DNA of 64,000 nucleotides from positions 25,043 through 89,042 of the forward strand of contig JAFMVE010000022.1 in NCBI GenBank assembly GCA_025499705.1. The letters run 5' to 3'. Below are positions 8,488 through 16,908 of the stretch, piece after piece. The translations under genes and the position numbers were made by a program. Below the pieces are notes generated by a model. That model saw only the letters and a list, made by a program, of their open reading frames with translations, did no database searches and had not been told where the DNA came from. Origin of the DNA: Carboxylicivirga caseinilyticus. Its GTDB lineage: Bacteria; Bacteroidota; Bacteroidia; Bacteroidales; Marinilabiliaceae. Positions within the stretch are counted from its first letter, which is position 1. Every line of letters starts with the position of its first letter.

Positions 8488-9942
8488 TTATACATTATAA
8501 GTCGTCGATGCCGTATCACCACCTCTTCCTGTCCAGTTGGTATGGAAGAATTCGCCACGAGGCTTGTCAATTCTTTCATAGGTATGTGCGCCAAAATAGT
8601 CGCGCTGAGCCTGTAACAGGTTGGCAGGTAAACGTTCACATCTGTATCCGTCAAAATAATTTAAGGCAGTTGTTAAAGCAGGAGCCGGAATACCGTTAGT
8701 CAAGGCAGCAGCAGCTACTCTTCTCCAACCAGCCTGCGCTTTTTCAACTTTTTCTTTGAAGTAAGGATCCAGTAACAAGTTGGAAAGTTCGTTGTTATTA
8801 TCGAATGCTTCCTTAATCTTACCTAAGAAAACAGAGCGAATAATACATCCGCCTCTCCACATCAAAGCAATGCCTCCGTAATTTAGTTCCCATCCGTATT
8901 CTTCAGCAGCAGCACGCATCAAGGCATAACCTTGTGCATACGAAACAATTTTAGATGCAAAAAGAGCATCGCGTAGATCGTCAATTAATTGTTTTTTATC
9001 GCCAGTGAATGATGGTGTTGGTCCGCTTAATATTTTTGATGCTGCAACTCTTTCTTCTTTAATAGCTGATAAACAGCGAGAGAATACAGCTTCTCCAATC
9101 AAGGTTAATGGAATACCAAGATCTAGGGCTGCAACGCCAGTCCATTTACCGGTTCCTTTTTGACCTGCAGTATCCAGAATTTTATCTACTAACGGAGATC
9201 CATCTTCATCTTTAAAAGCAAGAATGTCGCGGGTGATTTCAGTCAGATAACTATCCAGGTCACCAGTGTTCCACTCTTTAAAAACTTCGTGCATTTCATC
9301 AGCCGACATACCCAACAGATCTTTCATAATCTGGTAAGCTTCGGTTATCAACTGCATATCACCATATTCGATACCGTTATGAACCATTTTTACAAAGTGA
9401 CCGGCTCCGTCTTCACCTACCCAGTCGCAACAAGGTGAGCCATCCTCAACTTTAGCTGCAATAGCCTGGAAAATAGGTTTCACCAAAGGCCATGCTTCTT
9501 TTGAACCACCAGGCATGATGGAAGGGCCTAATAATGCTCCTTCTTCACCACCTGACACCCCGGTTCCGATATAAAGAATACCTTTTTCCTGAAGGTATTT
9601 AGTGCGTCGGTTGGTATCAGGGAAATGAGTGTTACCACCATCAATTAAAACATCTCCTTTTTCAAGATATGGAAGAATCGATTCAATGGTAGTATCAACT
9701 GCCGGACCTGCTTTGATCATCAACATGATTTTGCGTGGACGCTCAATTGAGGCAACAAATTCTTCAAGGGAATGTGCTCCCCTGATATTTTTATCTTTTC
9801 CACGGTTGGCTAAAAAGTTATCTACTTTTTCGGTTGAACGGTTGAAAACACTTACAGTAAATCCTTTGCTTTCCATGTTTAGAACCAGGTTTTCGCCCAT
9901 TACAGCCAATCCAACTAATCCTATGTCTGATAAATTTTTCAT
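8488..9942 (-). CDS. gnd: 6-phosphogluconate dehydrogenase (decarboxylating)
   Basis: Oxidises 6-phosphogluconate to ribulose-5-phosphate, CO2 and NADPH. The 484-residue protein has the N-terminal dinucleotide motif GLVGLAVMGENL (about 8-19), an LIDGGNTHFPDT block, the catalytic region GVSGGEEGALLGPSIMPGG and the HFVKMVHNGIEYGDMQ block with the catalytic lysine. The C-terminal tail with GRGG is also present. It is 24 nt after the LarA-like gene and 18 nt before exuT, so it belongs to the uronate operon. Gnd has no place in the classical galacturonate or glucuronate pathways; its presence here is the odd point discussed in the findings. Confidence 0.97.
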   Translation of the reverse strand: MKNLSDIGLVGLAVMGENLVLNMESKGFTVSVFNRSTEKVDNFLANRGKDKNIRGAHSLEEFVASIERPRKIMLMIKAGPAVDTTIESILPYLEKGDVLIDGGNTHFPDTNRRTKYLQEKGILYIGTGVSGGEEGALLGPSIMPGGSKEAWPLVKPIFQAIAAKVEDGSPCCDWVGEDGAGHFVKMVHNGIEYGDMQLITEAYQIMKDLLGMSADEMHEVFKEWNTGDLDSYLTEITRDILAFKDEDGSPLVDKILDTAGQKGTGKWTGVAALDLGIPLTLIGEAVFSRCLSAIKEERVAASKILSGPTPSFTGDKKQLIDDLRDALFASKIVSYAQGYALMRAAAEEYGWELNYGGIALMWRGGCIIRSVFLGKIKEAFDNNNELSNLLLDPYFKEKVEKAQAGWRRVAAAALTNGIPAPALTTALNYFDGYRCERLPANLLQAQRDYFGAHTYERIDKPRGEFFHTNWTGRGGDTASTTYNV

Positions 9943-9966
9943 TTTCTTGAAGGTTATTTTTATTTA

Positions 9967-11241
9967 TTAATCTTTAAATCGATCTGGGTGAGCCCAAAGA
10001 CCCATAGCCGGATTGGAAATATAATAAATTTCTTCTCCATCGGGTAGTGTATTGAATCCATCAACTAACTTTTCTGGATTATAACGAGCTATCATCTCGT
10101 CCAGAGGAGCATATTTAAAGTTTACAGATTCAATCTCATCTTTTGTCAAATGACCTGGACAGTAGGTGATTGAAAAACGTCCTTCGCTACTTCCGTGCAT
10201 TAAATGAGCGGCAGCGCCAAGGTTGCTTTTTAAATCATCATTTTCTTCAATGGCTTTTAAAGTTGCAGGAGTTCCGCAGTAGCCATATTTGCGAATTAAC
10301 TGGTCGATGGTAGCATCTTCACCAAATTCTTTTAGTGCGGGTGCCAGTACAATTAATTCGGCATTGTCTGCCAGGGCCATTCTGGTTCGATACACACTTT
10401 TATTACCTAGCCATGTGCTTTTAAACTCAGACGGATCTAAGTAAACAACCACTTTTTTAAGCGGTTGTTCAACCATTTTAAAATTAACCTTTAACGATAA
10501 TGCTGCAGCCAATTCAAATACTTCAACATTATCTCCTATAAATAATCCACGAGTGACTGATTTGCCACTGTCGTCTTTACCTATTACTGTTAAAACATAG
10601 ATGATAGGCAGGTGATTGGTGAAATTATCTGAAGCGTAGTTCAGCAATTGCCGAACCGGAGATTGAGTACGACCCATAATCCGTTCCATACCGTAAGCTG
10701 CACCCACAAAATGACTTTTGTTGATGCCTTCAGAACCTCCTGTACCAACAAATATGTTTTTGTTATAATTAGCCATACCTATTACTTCGTGTGGGACCAC
10801 CTGACCAATGGATAGGATCAGATCATGTTCGCCATCAAGTAATAATTTATTTACCTGTGCTGGCCAGGTATAGTTTACCAGTCCTTCTGTTGCTTCAGAT
10901 ACATATTCGGCCGGAATCTCTCCAACTGTTACAATGTCGTTTCGCCAGTCATGCACTCTGAAAAGAGATGTCGGAACACCCTGAAACATATGGTTGATTT
11001 CTTCTGCAGTCATTGCTGCATGTGTTCCAAGAGCAGGTAAAACATCTTTTAGCTTATCGCCAAAATACTCATAGGTGAATGTTGTTAGCTCACCAGCCTT
11101 GGAATGAAATCTTGTATAATCGGGAGGAATTGCCAGTACTTTTTCCTTGTTACCCAGTTTTGTCAAAGCTTCAAACAAGCCTTTTTTCAAATCTGTATCA
11201 CTGAGTACTGTATTTTCCGATCCTTTTTGATAGTAAATCAT
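9967..11241 (-). CDS. LarA-family nickel-pincer racemase/epimerase homologue
   Basis: A 424-residue LarA-type protein expected to epimerise an alpha-hydroxy acid at C2 by hydride transfer with the nickel-pincer nucleotide cofactor. H74 in LGTHAAMT, H151 in VVPHEVIG, K161 in NYNKNIF and H177 in NKSHF match LarA H108, H174, K184 (cofactor attachment) and H200 (nickel ligand). The last three have exactly the LarA spacing, +10 and +16. I chose the ATG at 11241; the frame stays open to 11304 but that would overlap the upstream kinase gene. In this operon a six-carbon aldonate such as mannonate or altronate is the likely substrate. Some LarA relatives act on D-gluconate. The substrate is inferred; no cofactor synthesis genes (larB, larC, larE) are seen in the window. 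Confidence 0.85.
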   Translation of the reverse strand: MIYYQKGSENTVLSDTDLKKGLFEALTKLGNKEKVLAIPPDYTRFHSKAGELTTFTYEYFGDKLKDVLPALGTHAAMTAEEINHMFQGVPTSLFRVHDWRNDIVTVGEIPAEYVSEATEGLVNYTWPAQVNKLLLDGEHDLILSIGQVVPHEVIGMANYNKNIFVGTGGSEGINKSHFVGAAYGMERIMGRTQSPVRQLLNYASDNFTNHLPIIYVLTVIGKDDSGKSVTRGLFIGDNVEVFELAAALSLKVNFKMVEQPLKKVVVYLDPSEFKSTWLGNKSVYRTRMALADNAELIVLAPALKEFGEDATIDQLIRKYGYCGTPATLKAIEENDDLKSNLGAAAHLMHGSSEGRFSITYCPGHLTKDEIESVNFKYAPLDEMIARYNPEKLVDGFNTLPDGEEIYYISNPAMGLWAHPDRFKD

Positions 11242-11264
11242 TGCTGTTGTTTTAAGAGTGCTGA

Positions 11265-12344
11265 TTAACGTTGAACTCTTGCGTTTCCTTCCCAGACACT
11301 CCAAACCATCGCTTCATCAGCTGGTTGGGCATAATCGGTAAGGAAGGTAGTTGCCAGGGCTCCTGAGGCCCATCCGAACTGCATGGCTTTTTCAGCCGGC
11401 ATTTCTTTTAAAACACCATAAAGCAATCCACCCACAAAACCATCTCCGCCACCGATACGATCCAAAACCGTAATCTGACGTGGTTCAATTACATGCCAGT
11501 TGGTATCTTGCAGCATTATTGCACCCCAAAGATGTTGGTTGGTGCTGATTACTTCGCGTAATGTGGTGGCAAAAATAGATGCTCCCGGATAAGTTGCTTT
11601 AACTCGGGTGATCATCTCTTTGAAACTATCAATTTTTGATTGCAAGCCTTCTCCACCTGCTTCGGGTCCTTCAATACCCAGGCATAACTGGAAATCTTCT
11701 TCGTTACCCACTAAAATATCGGAAACAGATGCTATCTCTGAAAATATTTCTCCTAATTCCTTTTCGCGACCTTTCCAGAATGTTGCTCTGTAATTTAAGT
11801 CAAAAGCAATTCGTGTACCATGTTTTTTTGCTGCTCTGGCCAATTCAAGGCAAAATTCACTGGTCTCAGGCGAAAGGGCAGCTATCAAGCCTGAAAGATG
11901 TACAATCTGTACTCCATCCTGACCAAATAATTTTTCAATATCAAAATCCTTCACACTTAAAGTGCGACCTACTTCACCGGCACGGTCGTTTTGTACACGT
12001 GGTCCACGTGAACCATAACCGCTATCAGCAATATTAAACTGATGACGGTATCCCCATGGTCCTCCCTGAGGCACTTCCGGACCTTCAAAGTCCATATGAC
12101 GGCCTTTAAGATTGCTTTTAATAAACTCGGCAATGGGGCTTCCCTGAACAAATTTTGTTAATACTTTTACCGGTAAACCCAGGTATGAAGCAATGCTTGC
12201 GACATTGGTTTCGGCACTTGTGGCATACATGGTAAATTGATCGCTGCTGTAAACGGGCTGGCCGTTTGGTGGCGTAATGCGAACACCCATACTGGTGGGT
12301 ACTACCAGAGCATATTTGCAGTTGTTTTTCAATTGAATACTCAT
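11265..12344 (-). CDS. PfkB-family sugar kinase, second KdgK-like paralogue
   Basis: 359-residue ribokinase-fold kinase. The ATP/anion-hole motif DRIGGGDGFVGGLLYG (about 309-324) holds the catalytic Asp. An IAFDLNYRATFWKG segment (about 177-190) is shared with 2-keto-3-deoxygluconate kinases. It is clearly related to the other kinase at 14148-15185, which has DRVGGGDSFMGGLIYG, but the N-terminal part diverges (residues 1-60 lack the usual SFGEIMLRL start). A second kinase in one operon suggests a different substrate, for example an aldonate rather than KDG. The gene ends 23 nt before the LarA-like gene. The kinase family is sure; substrate is open. Confidence 0.88.
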   Translation of the reverse strand: MSIQLKNNCKYALVVPTSMGVRITPPNGQPVYSSDQFTMYATSAETNVASIASYLGLPVKVLTKFVQGSPIAEFIKSNLKGRHMDFEGPEVPQGGPWGYRHQFNIADSGYGSRGPRVQNDRAGEVGRTLSVKDFDIEKLFGQDGVQIVHLSGLIAALSPETSEFCLELARAAKKHGTRIAFDLNYRATFWKGREKELGEIFSEIASVSDILVGNEEDFQLCLGIEGPEAGGEGLQSKIDSFKEMITRVKATYPGASIFATTLREVISTNQHLWGAIMLQDTNWHVIEPRQITVLDRIGGGDGFVGGLLYGVLKEMPAEKAMQFGWASGALATTFLTDYAQPADEAMVWSVWEGNARVQR

Positions 12345-12395
12345 TGTTATTTTGATCTAAGGGTTTTCAAGTATTTTACATTTGCTGGGAAGATA

Positions 12396-12424
12396 GCAGT
12401 AAATGGCATTTCACCATCTACTGC
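12396..12424. repeat. Intercistronic inverted repeat between uxuB and the second kinase
   Basis: GCAGTAAATGG (12396-12406) and CCATCTACTGC (12414-12424) pair with one mismatch around 7 nt, in a 115-nt gap. No T tract follows on either strand, so it looks like an mRNA processing or stability hairpin rather than a terminator. Confidence 0.6.
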
Positions 12425-12459
12425 CAAGAGTTTACTTCAATAATTGCAATTTATTTTGT

Positions 12460-13299
12460 TTAAACACCACTAAAGGCGCTAAAACCTCCATCAACAGGAA
12501 CAACAACACCGGTAACGAATTTTGACCAGTCGGAAACCAAATATAATAAGGTTCCGGCCAGTTCTTCTGCGTCGCCGTAGCGTCCCATCGGTGTGTTATT
12601 TATAATTTTCTGTCCGCGAGGTGTTGGCGATTGAGTTTGCTCATCAACCAACAAAAAGCGATTTTGGTTAGTTAAGAAAAAACCAGGGGCAATGGCATTT
12701 ACTCTGATTCCTGTTTGAGCAAAGTGTACTGCCATCCACTGCGTGAAATTGTTAATAGCAGCCTTAGCTGCCGAATATGCCGGAATCTTAGTGAGTGGCG
12801 TATAACTGTTCATCGAAGAAATATTGATGACAACACCGTTTCTTTTCTCCAGCATGTCTTTTGTAAAAATCAAAGAGGGTAGGAGTGTCCCTTTAAAATT
12901 AAGATCGAATACATTATCAAAACCTTCCATCTGCAAACCATAAAAGGTTTTTTCAAGGTCAGAAATGTTTTCTTCTGTAATCATCTCAACCTGTGTCGTG
13001 GCTGAAGCAGAGTTTCCTCCTGCACCGTTTATCAGATAGTCGATGGTACCTAATTCGTTGTGGATGATTTCCAATGCTTTTACAAGAGATTCCTTGTTTA
13101 AAACATCGGCAGAGATACCAATTGATTTAGAACCGGTTGCATCTTCAATTTCTTTGGCAACCTTATCAGCTGACTCCTGATTACGATTTAAAATGGCTGT
13201 TTTAACTCCTTTAGTGGCTAAACCATGAGCCATGGCAGAACAGAGTATTCCTGAACCGCCAGTAATTACCGCTACTTTGTTTTTTACATTTAATTCCAT
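12460..13299 (-). CDS. uxuB: SDR-type D-fructuronate reductase (mannonate oxidoreductase)
   Basis: Reduces D-fructuronate to D-mannonate with NAD(P)H. The 279-residue length and sequence fit the short-chain dehydrogenase type of UxuB (as in Bacillus and Thermotoga), not the long E. coli type. The nucleotide-binding region VITGGSGILCSAMA (about 11-24) has the SDR glycine pattern. The catalytic SMNSY...PAYSAAKAAI segment (about 157-181) carries Tyr and Lys, and the long insertion about residues 95-125 is typical of this subfamily. It starts 3 nt after eda ends. With UxaE in the operon this role is well supported; other sugar-acid SDRs cannot be fully excluded. Confidence 0.82.
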   Translation of the reverse strand: MELNVKNKVAVITGGSGILCSAMAHGLATKGVKTAILNRNQESADKVAKEIEDATGSKSIGISADVLNKESLVKALEIIHNELGTIDYLINGAGGNSASATTQVEMITEENISDLEKTFYGLQMEGFDNVFDLNFKGTLLPSLIFTKDMLEKRNGVVINISSMNSYTPLTKIPAYSAAKAAINNFTQWMAVHFAQTGIRVNAIAPGFFLTNQNRFLLVDEQTQSPTPRGQKIINNTPMGRYGDAEELAGTLLYLVSDWSKFVTGVVVPVDGGFSAFSGV

Positions 13300-13302
13300 G
13301 GA

Positions 13303-13974
13303 TTAATTCTTTACTTCTTGGATATTAGCTATCAATTCTTTCACTTTATCAGCAAGGGCAGAATAGTTTTTAGCGTCCATAATATCCTTTGGAAATAAGT
13401 TTGATCCCATTCCCACACAGGTTACTCCTGCATCAAACCATTTTTTAAGGTTATCTTTTTCAGTGGTAACACCTCCTGTTGGCATTATATCAGTCCAAGG
13501 CATTGGAGCCTTAACTGCTTTTACAAAAGATGGTCCTCCAACTTCCGACGCAGGGAATACTTTAACTACTTCTGCACCTAATTCTTGTGCTTTATTAATT
13601 TCTGAAATGGTTCCGCAACCTGGCGACCACATTATTTTTCTGCGGTTACAGATGCGGGCCATGTTTTCATTCAATAATGGTGAAACAATAAAGTTAGCAC
13701 CCGACTGAATGTATAAGGCAGTGGTTGCTTCTTCAACAATTGATCCGGCACCTAAAATCATACCGGGCAATTCTTTTAAAGCATACTTGTTTAGTTCGCT
13801 GAATAGTTCGTGCGCAAAATCACCACGGTTAACGAATTCAAAAACACGAATTCCACCATCATAACATGCTTTTACAACATTTTTACACACATCTAAATCG
13901 GCATGAAAAAACACAGGTACAACACCGGTTTCTTTCATCGCCATAAATACTTCTGTTCTGGAATATTTTGCCAT
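13303..13974 (-). CDS. eda: KDPG/KHG aldolase
   Basis: Splits 2-keto-3-deoxy-6-phosphogluconate into pyruvate and glyceraldehyde-3-phosphate, the final step shared by the galacturonate, glucuronate and unsaturated uronide routes. 223 residues, a normal length for the class I aldolase. The Schiff-base lysine is K138 in EVVKVFPAS; E46 in RVFEFVNR, the GAGSI turn and the MPTGGVTTE phosphate loop are all present. It is preceded by a 173-nt gap after kdgK that holds a hairpin with a T-rich tail, so its expression could be tuned separately from uxaC-kdgK. Assignment is firm. Confidence 0.96.
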   Translation of the reverse strand: MAKYSRTEVFMAMKETGVVPVFFHADLDVCKNVVKACYDGGIRVFEFVNRGDFAHELFSELNKYALKELPGMILGAGSIVEEATTALYIQSGANFIVSPLLNENMARICNRRKIMWSPGCGTISEINKAQELGAEVVKVFPASEVGGPSFVKAVKAPMPWTDIMPTGGVTTEKDNLKKWFDAGVTCVGMGSNLFPKDIMDAKNYSALADKVKELIANIQEVKN

Positions 13975-13980
13975 TTTTTA

Positions 13981-14051
13981 TCAAAATAAAACAAGCCGGA
14001 GCAAGTATATGTTAACAAGCTCCTCCAAGAAATTACTGTACTCCGACTTGT
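13981..14051 (-). promoter_or_regulatory. Hairpin with T-rich tail between kdgK and eda (possible attenuator)
   Basis: CTCCGACTTGT (14041-14051) and ACAAGCCGGAG (13991-14001) pair at 10 of 11 positions; on the minus strand the T-rich TTTTATTTTG follows. The bases at 13998-14002 could instead pair with GCTCC at 14019-14023. Two exclusive structures are the layout of an attenuator or partial terminator; this is inference. Confidence 0.5.
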
Positions 14052-14073
14052 TGTAATCAAGCATTTTTTATCT

Positions 14074-14102
14074 AAAGTCCGAAGTTATAAGTCTGAAGTC
14101 CG
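14074..14102. repeat. GAAGTCY-type short intergenic repeats
   Basis: AAGTCCGAAGT and AAGTCTGAAGTCC lie in tandem, 4 nt apart. Degenerate heptads of this kind scatter through many Bacteroidota intergenic regions. No function is claimed. Confidence 0.5.
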
Positions 14103-14147
14103 TTTGTTAAATGTACTTCTTTCTATAAAAACTTCTGCTTTTATTAC

Positions 14148-15185
14148 TTATCGTGAAACTCTTCCTGAAGCGTCGCCACCCATCAATTTCTCTACCTCTT
14201 CAACAGATACCTGGTTGAAATCACCCGGGATGGTATGTTTCAAACAAGATGCTGCTGTAGCAAAGTTGATGGCTTTCTGATCATCGCCTTCATAAGCAAT
14301 TAAACCGTAGATTAAACCACCCATAAAAGAGTCTCCACCACCTACACGGTCAACAATGTGTGTAATTTGATAGGTAGGTGCCTGAAATAGGTTTTCACCA
14401 TCGTAGATTACACCCGACCAGCTGTTGTGATTAGCACTTACCGATCCACGAAGGGTAGTAATTACTTTCTTGACGCGTGGGTATAATTTCATTATCTGTT
14501 GAGATACGCTACGATAAGCTTCTGCTTCAACGTGTCCACCAGTAATATCAACACCTTCAGGTTTGATACCCAATACCATTTCAGCATCTTCTTCGTTACC
14601 TAAAACAATGTCACAACCTGCAACGAGTTCCGGCATAACTTCAGAAGCTTTTTTGCCGTACTTCCATAGGTTTTTGCGATAGTTTAAGTCACATGTAACA
14701 GTAACTCCCATTTTATTAGCAACCTGAATGGCTTCCAGACATGCATCTGCAGCTCCCTGAGAAACAGCAGGTGTAATTCCTGTCCAGTGGAAGTAATCTG
14801 CATCCTTCAATATTTCTTCCCAGTTAAACATTCCTTTTCCAACTTCAGAGAAGGCTGAGTTTGCACGGTCGTATACCACTTTACTGGCACGTGCCACAGC
14901 TCCTGTTTCAAGGAAATAAATACCTAATCGATCTCCACCGTGAAGAATTTTGTCGGTATTAACACCGTACTTTTGAAGATCCATCTGGCACGATTTACCA
15001 ATGTCGTTGTTTGGTAATCGGGTAACAAATGAAACATCTACGCCATAGTTGGCAAGTGATACAGCTACGTTAGCCTCGCCACCGCCAAAGGTAGCTTCAA
15101 ATGATGTAGCTTGAGTAAAGCGCTGGTAACCAGGGGTGGCCAGACGTAACATGATTTCTCCAAAAGAGACTACTTTCTTTGACAT
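14148..15185 (-). CDS. kdgK: 2-keto-3-deoxygluconate kinase
   Basis: Phosphorylates KDG to KDPG with ATP. The 345-residue PfkB protein opens with VVSFGEIMLRLATPG, which is typical of KdgK, has the substrate-lid GGGEANVAVSLA (about 33-44), VTCDLNYRKNLW (about 161-172) and the C-terminal DRVGGGDSFMGGLIYG motif (about 277-292) with the catalytic Asp. It begins only 5 nt after uxaC and supplies Eda, encoded next. Its substrate comes from UxaA and from the KduI/KduD branch. The more standard sequence makes this the likely true KDG kinase of the two paralogues. Confidence 0.94.
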   Translation of the reverse strand: MSKKVVSFGEIMLRLATPGYQRFTQATSFEATFGGGEANVAVSLANYGVDVSFVTRLPNNDIGKSCQMDLQKYGVNTDKILHGGDRLGIYFLETGAVARASKVVYDRANSAFSEVGKGMFNWEEILKDADYFHWTGITPAVSQGAADACLEAIQVANKMGVTVTCDLNYRKNLWKYGKKASEVMPELVAGCDIVLGNEEDAEMVLGIKPEGVDITGGHVEAEAYRSVSQQIMKLYPRVKKVITTLRGSVSANHNSWSGVIYDGENLFQAPTYQITHIVDRVGGGDSFMGGLIYGLIAYEGDDQKAINFATAASCLKHTIPGDFNQVSVEEVEKLMGGDASGRVSR

Positions 15186-15190
15186 TTCTA

Positions 15191-16594
15191 TTAAAAATTA
15201 AAGTATGTTTTTGCGTTTTTATAGGAAACTCCTTCAACCATTTGTTTTAAGATAGATTCATCATTAGGAATCATACCTTTTTCAACTTCTTTACCCAGAT
15301 GATTACAAACAATTCGACGGAAATACTCGTGACGAGGGTATGATAAGAAGCTACGGCTGTCGGTTACCATACCAACAAAGCGACTCAATAATCCCAAAGC
15401 AGAAAGGTCTAACAGATGTTTTTCCATTCCTGTTTTTTGATCAAGGAACCACCATGCTGCTCCATATTGTACTTTACCAACAGTAGAGCCATCGTTGAAA
15501 TTACCACACATGGTAACCATCATCTCATTATCAGCTGGATTTAAGTTGTAAAGAATGGTTTTTGCCAACTGATCTGTGGTATCCAATAAGTTCAGGAATT
15601 GCGACATTTTAAGCGCATTCTGAGAATTGTTGATTGAATCCCAACCTGTGTCAGCTCCCATAATATTGAATTTACGGGTATTGTTGTTACGTAAAGCTCC
15701 AACGTGGAATTGTTGTGTCCATCCGCGTTTGTGATTTAACTTGGCCAATTCTGCCATTACACAACAACGGTATTTTTCAGTTTCTTCTTCGTCAATTGTT
15801 TTACCAGCCATTAATTTTAGGAAGATTGCATTAACTTCCTCTTGAGTATAAGCAGCAAAGAAGAAGCGGTCTGGTCCACTATCAGAAGCTCGGGCACCTA
15901 ATTCATGAAAATATGCATGGCGACGATCCAATGCTTCAATCAAATCAGTTAAAGATGAGATGGACACATCAGCAACTTCTCCTAATTTCTCAATGTATGC
16001 TTTGAATTGAACAGGATCTTCTGTTTTAATAACATTATCGGCACGATAGGTTGGCACGACTTTAATATGATAACCTTCTTCTTTTAATTGCTTGTGATAG
16101 CGAAGATCGTCAGCAGGATCATCTGTAGTACCAACTACTTCTACATTTATCATCTCCAAAAGTTTTCTGGTACTGTAGTCTGGAGTTTGAATCATTGCTT
16201 TGGTAGTCTCAAAGATTTTTTCAGCTGTAACAGGAGAAAGTAAATCTGTGATGTTAAAATAACGGGCAAGTTCCAGATGGGTCCAATGGTAAAGAGGATT
16301 ACCAGCTGTGTAAGGAACTGTCTCAGCATATTTCATGAATTTCTCCTTGCCAGAAGCTTTGCCGTTACAATAGTGTTCGTCTACGCCGTTAATGCGCATT
16401 GCACGCCACTTGTAATGATCACCTTCCAGCCATATTTGTCCCAGACTCTCGAATTGACGATCCTCGGCAATAAACTGTGGATTTAAATGACAATGGAAGT
16501 CAATGATTGGTTGGTTCTCTGAATACTCGTGGTATAATTTTTTTGAAGTCTCGGTTTCCAAAAGGAAATCCTTGTGTATAAATGGTTGCATCAT
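15191..16594 (-). CDS. uxaC: Uronate isomerase
   Basis: Isomerises D-galacturonate to D-tagaturonate and D-glucuronate to D-fructuronate. At 467 residues it is the usual size for this amidohydrolase-superfamily enzyme. The metal-binding IIDFHCHLNPQFIAED block (about 30-45), an HWTHLEL segment (about 104-110), and AADTGWDSINN in the C-terminal half fit the family. It is the first gene of the minus-strand uronate operon and acts directly after ExuT import. Two adjacent ATGs (16594 and 16591) are possible starts. No canonical TAnnTTTG promoter is obvious upstream on this strand. Confidence 0.96.
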   Translation of the reverse strand: MMQPFIHKDFLLETETSKKLYHEYSENQPIIDFHCHLNPQFIAEDRQFESLGQIWLEGDHYKWRAMRINGVDEHYCNGKASGKEKFMKYAETVPYTAGNPLYHWTHLELARYFNITDLLSPVTAEKIFETTKAMIQTPDYSTRKLLEMINVEVVGTTDDPADDLRYHKQLKEEGYHIKVVPTYRADNVIKTEDPVQFKAYIEKLGEVADVSISSLTDLIEALDRRHAYFHELGARASDSGPDRFFFAAYTQEEVNAIFLKLMAGKTIDEEETEKYRCCVMAELAKLNHKRGWTQQFHVGALRNNNTRKFNIMGADTGWDSINNSQNALKMSQFLNLLDTTDQLAKTILYNLNPADNEMMVTMCGNFNDGSTVGKVQYGAAWWFLDQKTGMEKHLLDLSALGLLSRFVGMVTDSRSFLSYPRHEYFRRIVCNHLGKEVEKGMIPNDESILKQMVEGVSYKNAKTYFNF

Positions 16595-16908
16595 CTAAAA
16601 AGATTTGAATTGTCATTAGCCGTTAACGAACACGAAGATGCAACGCAAAATTTATTTTTGCAATATTTACGATGAAAATTTTTTTAGTTAATATATTTAA
16701 ATAGCAGAAAATGAGAAAGATAAAATTTTAATTTAAAATGAATTTTATTTAGCTGTAAATCACTCGAATGAATTATTCAAATGTTTTAAGTTGAAAAAAT
16801 ATTGAGATAAAACTTGTTTTGTGTGCAAACGATTGTATTTTTGTATTGCTTTAATGTGAATAGTATTTATTAAGGCAGAAATTAATTGCTGATTATAGTA
16901 TATGACTA
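16595..16908. other. Divergent regulatory region of the uronate operons
   Basis: 314 bases between the start codons of uxaC (minus) and the LacI regulator (plus). It contains a clear plus-strand promoter with an embedded operator-like palindrome (16814-16843) and otherwise very AT-rich DNA. An 8-bp palindrome CGTTAACG lies at 16621-16628, near uxaC. No small gene is convincing. Confidence 0.7.
16814..16843 (+). promoter_or_regulatory. Promoter with LacI-type operator in its spacer
   Basis: TTG (16814-16816), 19 nt, then TATTTTTG (16836-16843) matches the Bacteroidota -33/-7 promoter. The imperfect palindrome TGCAAACGATTGTA (16824-16837), with a central CG as in LacI-family operators, sits inside the spacer and touches the -7 box. 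A bound repressor would block the polymerase, suggesting autoregulation and control of the kdu genes. Confidence 0.65.

Noticed and set aside
9629..9970. 113-codon plus-strand frame opposite gnd
   Set aside because: Antisense to a highly conserved gene, with no promoter and no known domain.
11636..12037. 133-codon plus-strand frame opposite the second kinase
   Set aside because: Low-complexity translation antisense to a conserved kinase.
16641..16655. Possible promoter for uxaC on the minus strand (TAAATTTTG)
   Set aside because: The spacing inside the box is one base too long and there is no -33 TTG at the right distance.
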